Assembly (NCBI GenBank): GCA_964476375.1
Contig: CAYYZW010000010.1
Span: 1-33,273, forward strand
Direction of reading: 5' to 3'
Origin: SAT2750 sp964476375
GTDB lineage: Bacteria; Planctomycetota; Planctomycetia; Pirellulales; Pirellulaceae
Length of the DNA stretch: 33,273 nucleotides
Made by a program: the position numbers and the translations under genes. Under the pieces are notes generated by a model. The model saw nothing but the letters and a program-made list of their open reading frames with translations. It was not told where the DNA came from and made no database searches. Shown here piece by piece: positions 7,121 through 16,100 of this stretch (position 1 is its first letter; every line of letters starts with the position of its first letter).

Positions 7121-8842
7121 TTATTTCCCCGCCTGCTTCTGCTGGATCTTTGCCCAGCTGTCACGCAGCGTGACCGAGCGGTTAAAGACAAGTGCCCCGG
7201 CCGCGGAATCGACCGGGTCGACACAGAAATAACCGAGCCGTTCAAACTGCCAGCGGCTGCCAGCTTCGGCGCCTGCCAGGGCCGGTTCCAGCTTGCTGCC
7301 GGTCAGCACCTCGATCGAACCCGGGTTAAGATTGTCGCGGTAATCTCCCCCCTCTGGAACGTCGCCCGGATCGGGCTGCTCGAAGAGGTGATCATAGAGC
7401 CGGACTTCTGCGTCCACCGCGTGCTCGGCCGAGACCCAGTGAATCGTCCCTTTCACCTTGCGACCATCAGGAGCGGAACCGCCTCGTGTTTCCGGATCAT
7501 AGGTACAACGCAGCTCGGTCACTTCCCCGGTCTCCGGATCGGTGCTGTAATCCACACAGGTGATAAAAAATGCGTACCGCAGGCGGACCTCCCGGCCCGG
7601 CCCAAGCCGGAAAAACTTCTTGGGGGGATCCTCCATGAAGTCATTCTGCTCGATGTAGATCTCCCGGCTGAAGGGAACCATGCGGCTCCCGGCCGAGGAA
7701 TCCTCGGGGTTATTGATCGCCTCGAGTTCTTCCGTCTGCCCCTCGGGATAGTTCTCGATGATCACCTTGAGCGGCTTGAGGACGGCCATCCGTCGCTCGG
7801 CACGCTTGTTCAGGTCCTCTCGCAGGCTGTCTTCCAGCCAGGCCATGTCGTGGGTACTGTTGTACTTGGTGACGCCAATCCGATGGCAGAAGTTGCGGAT
7901 TGCCAGCGGCGTGTAACCGCGACGCCGAAGGCCGATCAGGGTCGGCATGCGGGGATCATCCCAGCCACTGACATGGCCCTCCTGGACCAGTTCCAGCAGC
8001 TTCCGCTTGCTCATCATCGTGTAGGTGAGGTTCAGGCGAGCAAACTCGATCTGCTGCGGATGATAAACATCCAGCTGATCGAGAAACCAGTCGTAAAGCG
8101 GACGGTGGTCCTCGAACTCCAGCGTGCAGATCGAATGGGTGATCCCCTCGACCGAATCACCCAGGCAATGGGCAAAGTCATACATCGGGTAGATACACCA
8201 GGCATCCCCGGTGCGGTGGTGGTGGGCACGCCGGATACGATAGACCGGCGGATCCCGCATGTTCATATTCGGGGATGCCATGTCGATGCGAGCTCGCAGC
8301 GTGTGCTCCCCATCTTCAAATTCCCCGGCCCGCATGCGGCGAAACAGGTCCATGTTTTCATCGACCGAACGCTCCCGGTGGGGGCTATCACGGCCAGGTT
8401 CATTCCAGCTTCCACGGTACTGCCGCACCTCGTCGGGGCTGAGGCTACAGACATAGGCCTTGCCATCGCGGATCAACTGCTCCGCATACGCGTACATCTG
8501 CTCGAAGTAATCCGAGGCAAAAAACATCTCGTCCCACTCGAAGCCGAGCCACTCGATATCCTGCTGGATCGACTCGACGAATTCCACGTCCTCCCTGGTC
8601 GGATTGGTGTCGTCAAAACGAAGGTTGCACTTGCCCTTGTTCTCCGCGGCCATTGCGAAATTCAGGCAGAGCGACTTGGCATGGACAATATGCAGGTAGC
8701 CATTCGGCTCGGGGGGGAATCGCGTATGGACACGTCCCTCGTGCTTTCCCGACTCGTTATCCTCGGCAATGATCTGCTGGATAAAGTGAAGCGGTTCTGG
8801 TTCATCCAGAGGATTTTCGGCGGAGGAGGAGTTCTCATTCAT
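7121..8842 (-). CDS. glnS: Glutaminyl-tRNA synthetase with an atypical HIGH motif
   Basis: The 573-residue protein is a full-length class I GlnRS. The N-terminal motif region is RFPPEPNGYL followed by His51-Ile-Val53-His54 and AKSLCLNF, where the family normally has HIGHAKS. The KMSKS equivalent is MMSKRK at residues 276-281, and LRFDDTNP is intact. The C-terminal half has the anticodon-binding beta barrels (HWVSAEHAVDAEVRLYDHLF, VFNRSVTLRDSW). It charges tRNA-Gln directly, so this organism need not depend on the transamidation route. The Val53 codon GTC is one base from a Gly codon (position 8685). The gene lies 86 bases downstream of gltX on the same strand. Confidence 0.97.
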   Translation of the reverse strand: MNENSSSAENPLDEPEPLHFIQQIIAEDNESGKHEGRVHTRFPPEPNGYLHIVHAKSLCLNFAMAAENKGKCNLRFDDTNPTREDVEFVESIQQDIEWLGFEWDEMFFASDYFEQMYAYAEQLIRDGKAYVCSLSPDEVRQYRGSWNEPGRDSPHRERSVDENMDLFRRMRAGEFEDGEHTLRARIDMASPNMNMRDPPVYRIRRAHHHRTGDAWCIYPMYDFAHCLGDSVEGITHSICTLEFEDHRPLYDWFLDQLDVYHPQQIEFARLNLTYTMMSKRKLLELVQEGHVSGWDDPRMPTLIGLRRRGYTPLAIRNFCHRIGVTKYNSTHDMAWLEDSLREDLNKRAERRMAVLKPLKVIIENYPEGQTEELEAINNPEDSSAGSRMVPFSREIYIEQNDFMEDPPKKFFRLGPGREVRLRYAFFITCVDYSTDPETGEVTELRCTYDPETRGGSAPDGRKVKGTIHWVSAEHAVDAEVRLYDHLFEQPDPGDVPEGGDYRDNLNPGSIEVLTGSKLEPALAGAEAGSRWQFERLGYFCVDPVDSAAGALVFNRSVTLRDSWAKIQQKQAGK

Positions 8843-8876
8843 ATCGATCTACTCTTACTGGGACGTCCTTTTCTCA

Positions 8877-8909
8877 CGCCCCCGATGATGATTGTAACGT
8901 CCGGGGGCG
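8877..8909 (-). repeat. GC-rich inverted repeat between gltX and glnS
   Basis: CGCCCCCG (8877-8884) and CGGGGGCG (8902-8909) form a perfect 8-bp stem around a 17-base loop in the 86-base gap between the gltX stop and the glnS start. No T-run follows on the minus strand, so it is not a convincing intrinsic terminator. It could act as an mRNA processing or stability hairpin. The loop holds TTACAAT on the minus strand, -10-like but without a matching -35. Confidence 0.5.
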
Positions 8910-8928
8910 GGATGCTGAAAGTGCCGGC

Positions 8929-10506
8929 CTAGCCAGTCTCGCTGTCGGTATGGCGCTCAAGCACCCGGTCGATACGTTCCAGTGAGCGTACCTGTCCGAG
9001 AATGGCAAGCGTTTCAAACAGCCCGAATCCAACCGGTTTGCCGGTCACCGCGACCCGCACCGGGTGAATCAACTGGCCAAATTTCAATTCCCTCTCCTCC
9101 ACGAATGATCGCATTGCCGCCTCGATCAATTCCGCCGTGAAAGATTCCAGGCCGGCCAGTTCCTGCCGGAATTGTGCCAGCAGCCCGATCGCCTCCGGGG
9201 GCTTGGTAATCCTCTTTTCCATCGCTTTCTGGTCGTACTGGAGATCCTCTTCGGCAGTAAAAAAGTCGTCAAACTGGAGGATATCGCCGGCCATCGTGAT
9301 CCGGTCTGCCGCGGCCTCCACGATGCTCCCCAGGAAAGGACCTGTTTCACAAGGGGGCGGTTCACTGACCAGGCCGGACTGTTGAAGGTAGGGGAGTACC
9401 ATGACGACTTTTTGCTTGGGCGGCAATTCGTCCATCTCCCTCTGCTGGAAGGCAAGCAACTTGGCCGGATCAAAACGAGCTGGCGATTTGATCACCCGCT
9501 GGAGGGAAAAATGCTCGACCATCTCCTCGATCGTGAACTGCTCGGTGTGGTCATCTAGGGACCAGCCAAGCAAGAGCAAGTAGTTGACAATCGCGTGCGG
9601 GAGAAATCCGATATCCCGGTAGAAGTCCACCAGCACGGGGTTGAAGGTGTCGGCCGAGACCTGGCGGCCGGCACGAAGGGCAATCTCCTCCCCCCGTTCA
9701 TAAAGCTGCCGGAAATCCGGGTTCTTCAGGTACTTGTCAATCTTTCGCTTGCTCAGCTTGTTCTTGCTTCCTGGCTCTGCCACATAAGGCAGGTGGGCAT
9801 AGGCAGGACGTGGATAGCCAAGTGACTCGATAATAAAAATCTGCCGGGGGGTGTTGGAGAGATGCTCCTCGGCCCGGATCACGTGCGAGATCCCGAAATC
9901 ATGGTCGTCGACCACGCTGGCAAGATGGTAGAGGCAGGAGCCATCTGCTTTCTGGATCACGATGTCCTGCTCGGACTCCCAGGCAAACTCCACCTGCCCA
10001 CGGACCAGGTCATCGATCTGGCACGTCCCCTGACGGGGCATTTTCAGGCGAACCACTGCCTGCCGGCCTTCTGCTTCATACCCGGCCGCCTGCTCATCCG
10101 TTTCGGCCATCCAGCGGCGACTGTAGAGGAAGGGGATTTTTTCCTGCTGGGCCTGCTCCCGCTCCTGCTGGACCTCCTCGCTGGTGGAATAGTCGCGATA
10201 GGCATGGCCACTGGCAAGCAACTGGTCGACCGCCTGCTGGTAACGATCCGAACGCTGTGACTGGAAATAGGGGCCCCGGTCTCCTCCGACCTGGGGGCCT
10301 TCATCCCAGTCGATACCGAGCCAGCGAAAACCGTCGAGGATCGGCTGCAGGGCCGTCTCCACATTCCGCTGCTGGTCCGTGTCATCAATTCGAAGAATGA
10401 ACTGGCCGCCATGCTGGCGGGCATAGAGCCAGTTGAACAGGGCCGTACGCACGCCGCCAATATGCAGGTACCCGGTAGGGCTGGGAGCAAAACGGGTCCG
10501 GATCAT
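8929..10506 (-). CDS. gltX: Glutamyl-tRNA synthetase
   Basis: The 525-residue protein is a class I GluRS. It opens MIRTRFAPSPTGYLHIGGVR with the HIGH-class motif HIGG at residues 15-18. The KMSKS-class motif is KLSKRK at 250-255, and LRIDDTD and HVIRAEEHLSNTPRQ are intact. The C-terminal part is the helical anticodon-binding region. An additional stretch after KLSKRK (KYLKNPDFRQLYERGEEIAL) makes it slightly longer than the common bacterial form. It charges tRNA-Glu with glutamate. A -10-like TAGAAT lies at 10526-10521 on the minus strand, which would give a very short leader. The gene diverges from the imuA cassette and leads the gltX-glnS-pdxJ unit. Confidence 0.97.
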   Translation of the reverse strand: MIRTRFAPSPTGYLHIGGVRTALFNWLYARQHGGQFILRIDDTDQQRNVETALQPILDGFRWLGIDWDEGPQVGGDRGPYFQSQRSDRYQQAVDQLLASGHAYRDYSTSEEVQQEREQAQQEKIPFLYSRRWMAETDEQAAGYEAEGRQAVVRLKMPRQGTCQIDDLVRGQVEFAWESEQDIVIQKADGSCLYHLASVVDDHDFGISHVIRAEEHLSNTPRQIFIIESLGYPRPAYAHLPYVAEPGSKNKLSKRKIDKYLKNPDFRQLYERGEEIALRAGRQVSADTFNPVLVDFYRDIGFLPHAIVNYLLLLGWSLDDHTEQFTIEEMVEHFSLQRVIKSPARFDPAKLLAFQQREMDELPPKQKVVMVLPYLQQSGLVSEPPPCETGPFLGSIVEAAADRITMAGDILQFDDFFTAEEDLQYDQKAMEKRITKPPEAIGLLAQFRQELAGLESFTAELIEAAMRSFVEERELKFGQLIHPVRVAVTGKPVGFGLFETLAILGQVRSLERIDRVLERHTDSETG

Positions 10507-10544
10507 TCAAGTCACCACTGATTCTATCCAGGCGAGTAAAGTCC

Positions 10545-10579
10545 CAGTAGACAGTAGAGCAGGCGGGATTGTCAGTAGA
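10545..10579 (+). repeat. Three CAGTAGA repeats between gltX and imuA
   Basis: CAGTAGA occurs in tandem at 10545-10551 and 10552-10558 and again at 10573-10579, in the divergent gap and upstream of the imuA promoter. The third copy lies within GTCAGTAGAGATTGAC, whose ends are complementary. They may be regulator-binding repeats or chance; no known consensus was recognised. Confidence 0.4.
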
Positions 10580-10638
10580 GATTGACCTCTTTTTTCATTT
10601 ACTGCCCAAGAACCATCTCAAAAAAACTCAACTCGTGC

Positions 10639-10667
10639 TTGACATCGATACGATACATTTGTACAGT
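10639..10667 (+). promoter_or_regulatory. Strong sigma-70-type promoter of the imuA-imuB-dnaE2 cassette
   Basis: A perfect TTGACA (10639-10644) is followed after exactly 17 bases by TACAGT (10662-10667), four of six to the -10 consensus. Transcription would start near 10674, about 60 bases before the imuA ATG. A strong core promoter that overlaps an operator-like box is the arrangement expected of an SOS gene held off by a repressor. Confidence 0.65.
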
Positions 10668-10698
10668 AACCAACCTCATAACTGGTGTACATATGTTC
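10653..10698 (+). promoter_or_regulatory. Pair of LexA-like operator boxes
   Basis: Two related palindromic boxes flank the start point. ATACATTTGTAC (10653-10664) overlaps the -10 element. GTACATATGTTC (10687-10698) lies just downstream of the predicted start. The second differs at one base from GAACATATGTTC, a typical Gram-positive/actinobacterial LexA box (GAAC-N4-GTTC). It sits in the wider near-palindrome GTGTACATATGTTCAC (10685-10700). Both share TACATWTGTWC. LexA binding is inferred; no lexA gene is in the window. Confidence 0.55.
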
Positions 10699-10733
10699 AC
10701 TTTCCCTGCGAATGCCGCACACAAGCCCATGCC

Positions 10734-11423
10734 ATGTCCCGGCCATCAAAAACAGCCCCCCAGGCTCCTGCAGAACAGCTTCAGCAGCTGCGTAAGCGGC
10801 TACATGATTGCAGTTCGGGGAATCCCCCCCTAGGTACCACCGTCCTTAGCAGCGGCTTCCTGGAGCTTGATGCAATACTTCCCGGGGGCGGTTTCCTGCC
10901 GGGTCAGCTTGTCGAATGGTTGAGCGAGGGGGAGGGCAGTGGTGCCGGTGCACTGGCCTTGCAGGCGGCCTGGCAGGCGACCTCCCTGGGAGGCATCCTG
11001 GCCGTTCTGGATCGTGCCCAGCTTTTCTTTCCTCCGGCAGCATCTGCCCTGGGGATGAACCTGGAGAAACTGGTCCTGCTGCGAAGTCGTTCTGCCCGGG
11101 AAGAATTCTGGGCCCTGGACCAGGTCCTTCGGTCACCGGAAGTTTCCGCAGCCTGGATTTCCCTGGGACGTTGTGATGACCGGCAGTTCCGACGGCTGCA
11201 GTTGTCTGCCGAGCAGGGAGGAACGCTTGGGTGCCTGGTCCGCAGTGCCCGCATGCTGGGCCAGCCTTCCTGGGCCCACCTGCAACTGCTGGTCAAGCCA
11301 GTCCCCTTACCGGGGCCGGCCCCCCTGCAGAACAGTGGCCAGCATCGGCAGCTGGAGATCACAGTTATTCGCTGCCAGGGGGGGGCCCAGGGCAAGCGGG
11401 CGATCATTCGCTTTTCACAGTAG
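10734..11423 (+). CDS. imuA: ImuA, RecA/SulA-like partner of the translesion mutasome
   Basis: The 229-residue protein has the ImuA layout: a charged helical start, then SSGFLELDAILPGGGFLPGQ (residues 39-58), typical of RecA-like ImuA/SulA proteins. The nucleotide-loop region (EGEGSGAGAL, about 65-74) lacks the Walker A lysine. ATP hydrolysis like that of RecA is therefore unlikely, as in other ImuA proteins. ImuA works with ImuB and DnaE2 in damage-induced mutagenesis. The ATG at 10734 is the first in-frame ATG; an upstream TTG extension would cross the promoter and operators. The ribosome site is weak. It is the first gene of the cassette and imuB follows after 57 bases. Confidence 0.87.
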   Translation: MSRPSKTAPQAPAEQLQQLRKRLHDCSSGNPPLGTTVLSSGFLELDAILPGGGFLPGQLVEWLSEGEGSGAGALALQAAWQATSLGGILAVLDRAQLFFPPAASALGMNLEKLVLLRSRSAREEFWALDQVLRSPEVSAAWISLGRCDDRQFRRLQLSAEQGGTLGCLVRSARMLGQPSWAHLQLLVKPVPLPGPAPLQNSGQHRQLEITVIRCQGGAQGKRAIIRFSQ

Positions 11424-11480
11424 CCAGCGGCCTGCTTTCCCGGCAGTACCTGGCATTCCTTTACGAGCACGTCCATCCTC

Positions 11481-13106
11481 ATGTCCACGCTCTGCATCTG
11501 GCTTCCCGACTGGCCTCTCCAGCACATTCTTGCCACCCGGCCGGAACTCTCTAGCCGACCGATCATCATCCATTCAGCAGATCACACCGACCGCCGGGGC
11601 GAGCGGATCGTGAGCTGCTGTCAACAATCCCGAGCCGCAGGAATGGAACCGGGGGCTCCCCTGGTCGAGGTAGAAACAAGCTGGGGTAGAGGCCGGCCCC
11701 TGCCCCAGCTTGTTGCCCGGGACCGGAAAGCGGAACGTCACCAGCTGGAGGCACTGGCCGAGGCCTGCCTGCAGTTCAGTCCGCATGTCAGCCTGGAGTC
11801 GGCAGCCGACATCACGCGACCGGGAGGCTGCCAGTCTTTCCCACAGGCCCTGCTGCTTCATACCCGGCACCTTGCTCCCTCCCGCGACAGCAGCCAGGGG
11901 TTACTGCACACGGTCCAGGAATATTTTTCCTCCCGCGGATACCAGGTCCGCCTGGCCCATGCAGCCACCCCGGGTGCGGCCTGGGCCCTGGCCCACTACA
12001 GCGACCCTTCCACCAGTTTGCCGGCCTGCATCCCCACCCGTTTTGTTCGCCTTGAACTGCCCGCCGGAGCCTGGTGGGCCCCCCCTCCAGAGACATTCAC
12101 GGCCCTGGCTCCTCTTCCGGTGGAAGCCTTGCGAATCCCCTCGCAGGCGGCCAACCTGCTACACCAGCTGGGAATCACCCGGATTGGCCAGCTTCGACAG
12201 CTCCCCCGCCCGGAACTCACACTCCGCTTCGGTCCAGGGCTTTGCCGGCAGCTGGATTATGCTCTCGGAGAGCAACCGGAGCTGCTCCCTTACTGCCGAT
12301 CCACCGGCAGCTCCCTGCACCGCCAGGTACTTGAATCTCCTCTTGCCAACCGCCGGGACCTGCAGCAGGTTCTGGAGCATTTACTTCAGCGACTGCTGGC
12401 TTCCCTCTCAGGCAGCAACCGGGGAATCGTTCAGCTCTCCTGCCGCTTCCTGGGCGAGGGGGGAACGCAGGAATTCCCACTCACACTTTATCTTCCCAGC
12501 GTGGATTTTGAGCACATGGCCGGACTTCTCCAGGGACACATGGAGCGTCATAGCTTTCCCAGCCCGGTTACCCAGGTGGAGATAGAAGCGACCATGACCG
12601 CCCTGCTTGGACAATACCAGCAACACCTGTTTCCCCCGGCGGCAGAGGATCTTTCCCCCGGTCATCGCCCACTCTCTGCTCAGCTTGGCCGCCTGCTTGA
12701 TCGGCTCTGCTGCCGACTGGAAACCGGCAGCGTGCTTCATCCCCGCCTGCGATTTGAAGCCCAGCCGGAACACTGCTGGGAACATTCCCCTCCTCGCAGA
12801 TCCGCTCGCCTCTCTCGCCGTCCCCTGCCCCCGGGCACGATCCGGCCCCTGCTGCTGCTTCCCCATCCCCGGCGGCTTTCCCTGTCCGGCTCCCTGCCAG
12901 GCGGCTTCCCCTCTCATTTTGATGATGGCCGGCAGCATTACCGGGTCGCGCATCACTGGGGACCGGAAAGGATCGAGACTGGCTGGTGGCGGAAGGTCAC
13001 GGTCCGCCGGGACTACTACCGGGTGGAGATTGTCTCGGGACACCGCTTCTGGATTTACCAGGATCTTTCCCGGGGCACCTGGTTCCTGCATGGCATGTTC
13101 GCGTGA
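11481..13106 (+). CDS. imuB: ImuB, Y-family polymerase-like mutasome adaptor
   Basis: The 541-residue protein begins MSTLCIWLPDWPLQHILATR, the usual ImuB opening (LCIWLPDWP). It then keeps Y-family palm/finger landmarks such as RIVSCCQQSRAAGMEPGAPL and the helix-hairpin-helix-like LLHQLGITRIGQLRQLPRPE. The acidic residues for metal binding in active Y-family polymerases are not evident at the start of the palm, so it is expected to be a non-catalytic adaptor. In this family it bridges the beta clamp, ImuA and DnaE2. The C-terminal region (DDGRQHYRVAHHWGPERIETGWW and following) is typical of ImuB. Its stop lies one base before the dnaE2 start, which implies translational coupling. Confidence 0.92.
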   Translation: MSTLCIWLPDWPLQHILATRPELSSRPIIIHSADHTDRRGERIVSCCQQSRAAGMEPGAPLVEVETSWGRGRPLPQLVARDRKAERHQLEALAEACLQFSPHVSLESAADITRPGGCQSFPQALLLHTRHLAPSRDSSQGLLHTVQEYFSSRGYQVRLAHAATPGAAWALAHYSDPSTSLPACIPTRFVRLELPAGAWWAPPPETFTALAPLPVEALRIPSQAANLLHQLGITRIGQLRQLPRPELTLRFGPGLCRQLDYALGEQPELLPYCRSTGSSLHRQVLESPLANRRDLQQVLEHLLQRLLASLSGSNRGIVQLSCRFLGEGGTQEFPLTLYLPSVDFEHMAGLLQGHMERHSFPSPVTQVEIEATMTALLGQYQQHLFPPAAEDLSPGHRPLSAQLGRLLDRLCCRLETGSVLHPRLRFEAQPEHCWEHSPPRRSARLSRRPLPPGTIRPLLLLPHPRRLSLSGSLPGGFPSHFDDGRQHYRVAHHWGPERIETGWWRKVTVRRDYYRVEIVSGHRFWIYQDLSRGTWFLHGMFA

Positions 13107-13107
13107 A

Positions 13108-16100
13108 ATGGACACTCCCCTGATGCTTTACACCGAGCTCCATTGCAAAACAAACTATTCCTTCCTGCAGGGTGCCTCTCATCCGGACGAGCTTATCCAG
13201 CGGGCCCAGCAGCTGGGCTATACTTCCCTGGCCATCACCGACCGCAATTCCCTGGCGGGCATTGTCCGTGCCCACACCGCAGCCCGTGACCTGGAGCTCG
13301 GCTTGATCATCGGTGCCGAGGTCACTTTCCAGGATGCCCCGGCCTGCCTGCTCTGGGCCACGCAGCGGGCCTCCTACGGCCGGCTCTGCCGGCTCCTCAC
13401 GCGTGGCCGACGCCGATCCGAAAAAGGAGAATGCCAGCTTCGTTTCCAGGACCTGGCAGACCATGCCGAGGGCCTGCTGGCCGGGGTGATTCCCCGGTGG
13501 CATGGTCCCGGCCATGCCCTCTCTGGAAACCATGACCGCCTGACAACAGATATCCCGCTGGCCGGAGAATCGCACCTGCACCGCTACCGGGACCTTTTCC
13601 AGGATCGTGCCTCCCTGCTTGTCGAACTCCACCATGGCCCCAATGACACCCAGCAACTCGAGCACGTGCAACAGCTTTCCCGCTCCAGCCACCTGCCCCT
13701 GCTGGCAGCCGGGGACGTTCACTATCACGTGCCCGAGCGGATGGAACTCCATGATGTGCTGACAGCCATTGCAAACAATTGCACCGTTCCCCAGGCCGGA
13801 CAGCAGCGTTTCTCCAATGCCGAGCGACACCTGCGTACGCGGGAGGAGATCTCGGCCATTTACCGTGACATTCCCGAGGCCCTGGAACGAACTCAGCAGG
13901 TCGCCAGGCAATGCCTTTTTTCCCTGGACCAGTTGCGTTACGAGTATCCTGAGGAACTGGCGCCGGCCGGGATCCCGCTCACGGAACACCTGCTTCAGCT
14001 CACCTGGAAGGGAGCCCACCAGCGTTATCCGCAGGGCATTCCCCGCAAGGTCCAGCGCCTTTTAGAACACGAGCTTGCGCTGATCCAGGAGCTGGATTAT
14101 GCGGCTTATTTCCTGACCGTCTGGGACCTGGTCCGCTTTGCCCGGGAGCGGGATATCCTCTGCCAGGGCCGTGGTTCTGCCGCCAACTCGGCAGTCTGTT
14201 ACTGCCTGGGAATCACCTCGGTGGACCCGGACAGGGTGGACCTGCTGTTTGAACGCTTTATCAGTCGCGAACGGAACGAGGCACCCGACATTGATGTCGA
14301 TTTTGAACACCAGAGGCGCGAGGAGGTGCTGCAGTATCTCTACGACAAGTACGGCCGCCAGAGGGCCGGGATGACCGGTGTGGTAACAAGCTACCGACTG
14401 CGGTCGGCCATCCGCGATGTGGGCAAGGCCCTGGGATTCCCTCCCGACCAGGTCGACTCGCTGGCTCGCCAGGTGAACGGCCGCAGCCAGGATGACAAGT
14501 TCAGCCAGCGATGCGAGCAGGTCGGCATGGCCCCCCACTCCCCTCCTGTCCGGCAGCTGATCCGGCTGGTCGACACGCTGACAGGATTTCCCCGTCACCT
14601 GTCCCAGCACGTGGGAGGCATGGTCATCACCCGGGGCCCTCTCTGCGAGCTGGTACCGATCGAGAACGCGGCCATGGAGGGCCGCACGGTGATCCAGTGG
14701 AACAAGGATGACCTGGACGAACTGGGGATCCTCAAGATCGACTGCCTGGCCCTCGGCATGCTGACTGCCATCCACAAGTGCTTCCAGCTCCTCACCCGGC
14801 ACGGCCAGGGAGACTGGACCCTGGAGACCATTCCTGCCGAGGATCCGCGGGTCTACGAGATGCTCTGCCAGGCCGACTCGATCGGCGTTTTCCAGGTGGA
14901 GAGCCGTGCCCAGATGAGCATGCTGCCGCGTCTCCAGCCTCGTTGCTACTACGACCTGGTGATTGAAATTGCCATCGTCCGCCCCGGCCCGATCCAGGGA
15001 AACATGGTCCATCCCTACTTGCGTCGCCGGGCCGGCCAGGAAAAGGTCACCTACCCCACCCCTGAAATCCAGGAGGTTCTCCACAAGACACTTGGCATCC
15101 CCCTTTTCCAGGAACAGGCGATGCGACTGGCCGTGGTGGCAGCCGGGTTTACTCCCGGGGAAGCGGACCAGCTTCGCCGGGCCATGGGGGCCTGGCGGAG
15201 GCCGGGCCTGATCGACCAGTTTCATCGCAAACTGGTCCAGGGAATGCACTCCCGTGGACTCTCGGCCCAGTTTGCCGAGCAGGTATTCCAGCAGATTCGT
15301 GGTTTTGGTGAATACGGGTTCCCCGAATCCCATGCTGCCAGCTTTGCCCTGCTTGTCTACGTCTCCGCCTGGCTCAAGCATTACCATCCGGCCGCTTTCA
15401 CCGCCTCGCTGATCAACAGCCAGCCGATGGGGTTTTACAGTATCGCCCAGCTGGTCCGCGATGCCCGTGAGCATGGTGTGGATGTCCGTGGCGTGGATGT
15501 CAATTACAGTGAGTCGGACTGCACGCTGGAAACAGATCCTGACGGGAATCCAACCCGGCTGCGACTCGGCCTGCGAATCATCCTGGGACTTCCAGCCAGC
15601 GTCTGCCAGGGAATCCCGGAAGCACGCCGGACCGGGATTTTCCAATCCCAGCATGATTTCCAGCAGCGCACCGGACTGGGCCGGACAATCATCATGAAAC
15701 TGGCACACGCCGGAGCCTTTGCCTCGCTCCAGCAGGATCGCCGCCATGCCCTCTGGGACTCCCTTGCCCAGCAGCATCGCGCCCAGGAACTTCCCCTTTT
15801 TGATTCACTCCCTGCTTCCGGAATGCCAGCAACTCCCCTCCCCTTCATGACGGCCGCAGAAGAAGTTGCCATCGATTACCAGTCCACCGGACTTTCCCTG
15901 CAGGCCCATCCGGTCTCTTTCTGCCGGGATCAACTGGAACAACGGGGAATCACGCCAGCCAACCAGCTCTCCCGACTTCCCGACAACCAGAAAACGCGTG
16001 TTGCCGGGCTGGTCCTGGTTCGCCAGCGTCCCAGCACGGCCCGCGGGATCACCTTTGTTACCCTGGAGGATGAAACAGGAATCATCAACCTGGTGATTCA

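Noticed and set aside
7388..8932. 514-codon plus-strand open frame opposite glnS
   Set aside because: The minus strand encodes an unmistakable GlnRS; the opposing frame has no family features.
12607..13107. Upstream in-frame extension of dnaE2 inside imuB
   Set aside because: The extension is out of frame with imuB, Pro/Ser-rich and not polymerase-like. The ATG at 13108 directly after the imuB stop gives the normal PHP-domain start.
13129..13200. Loss of a PHP-domain histidine in DnaE2 as a novelty
   Set aside because: DnaE2 proteins commonly lack full PHP metal motifs, so this is normal family variation.
14062..15777. 571-codon minus-strand open frame inside dnaE2
   Set aside because: It is a shadow of the dnaE2 codons; the plus-strand protein has all C-family polymerase motifs across this region.
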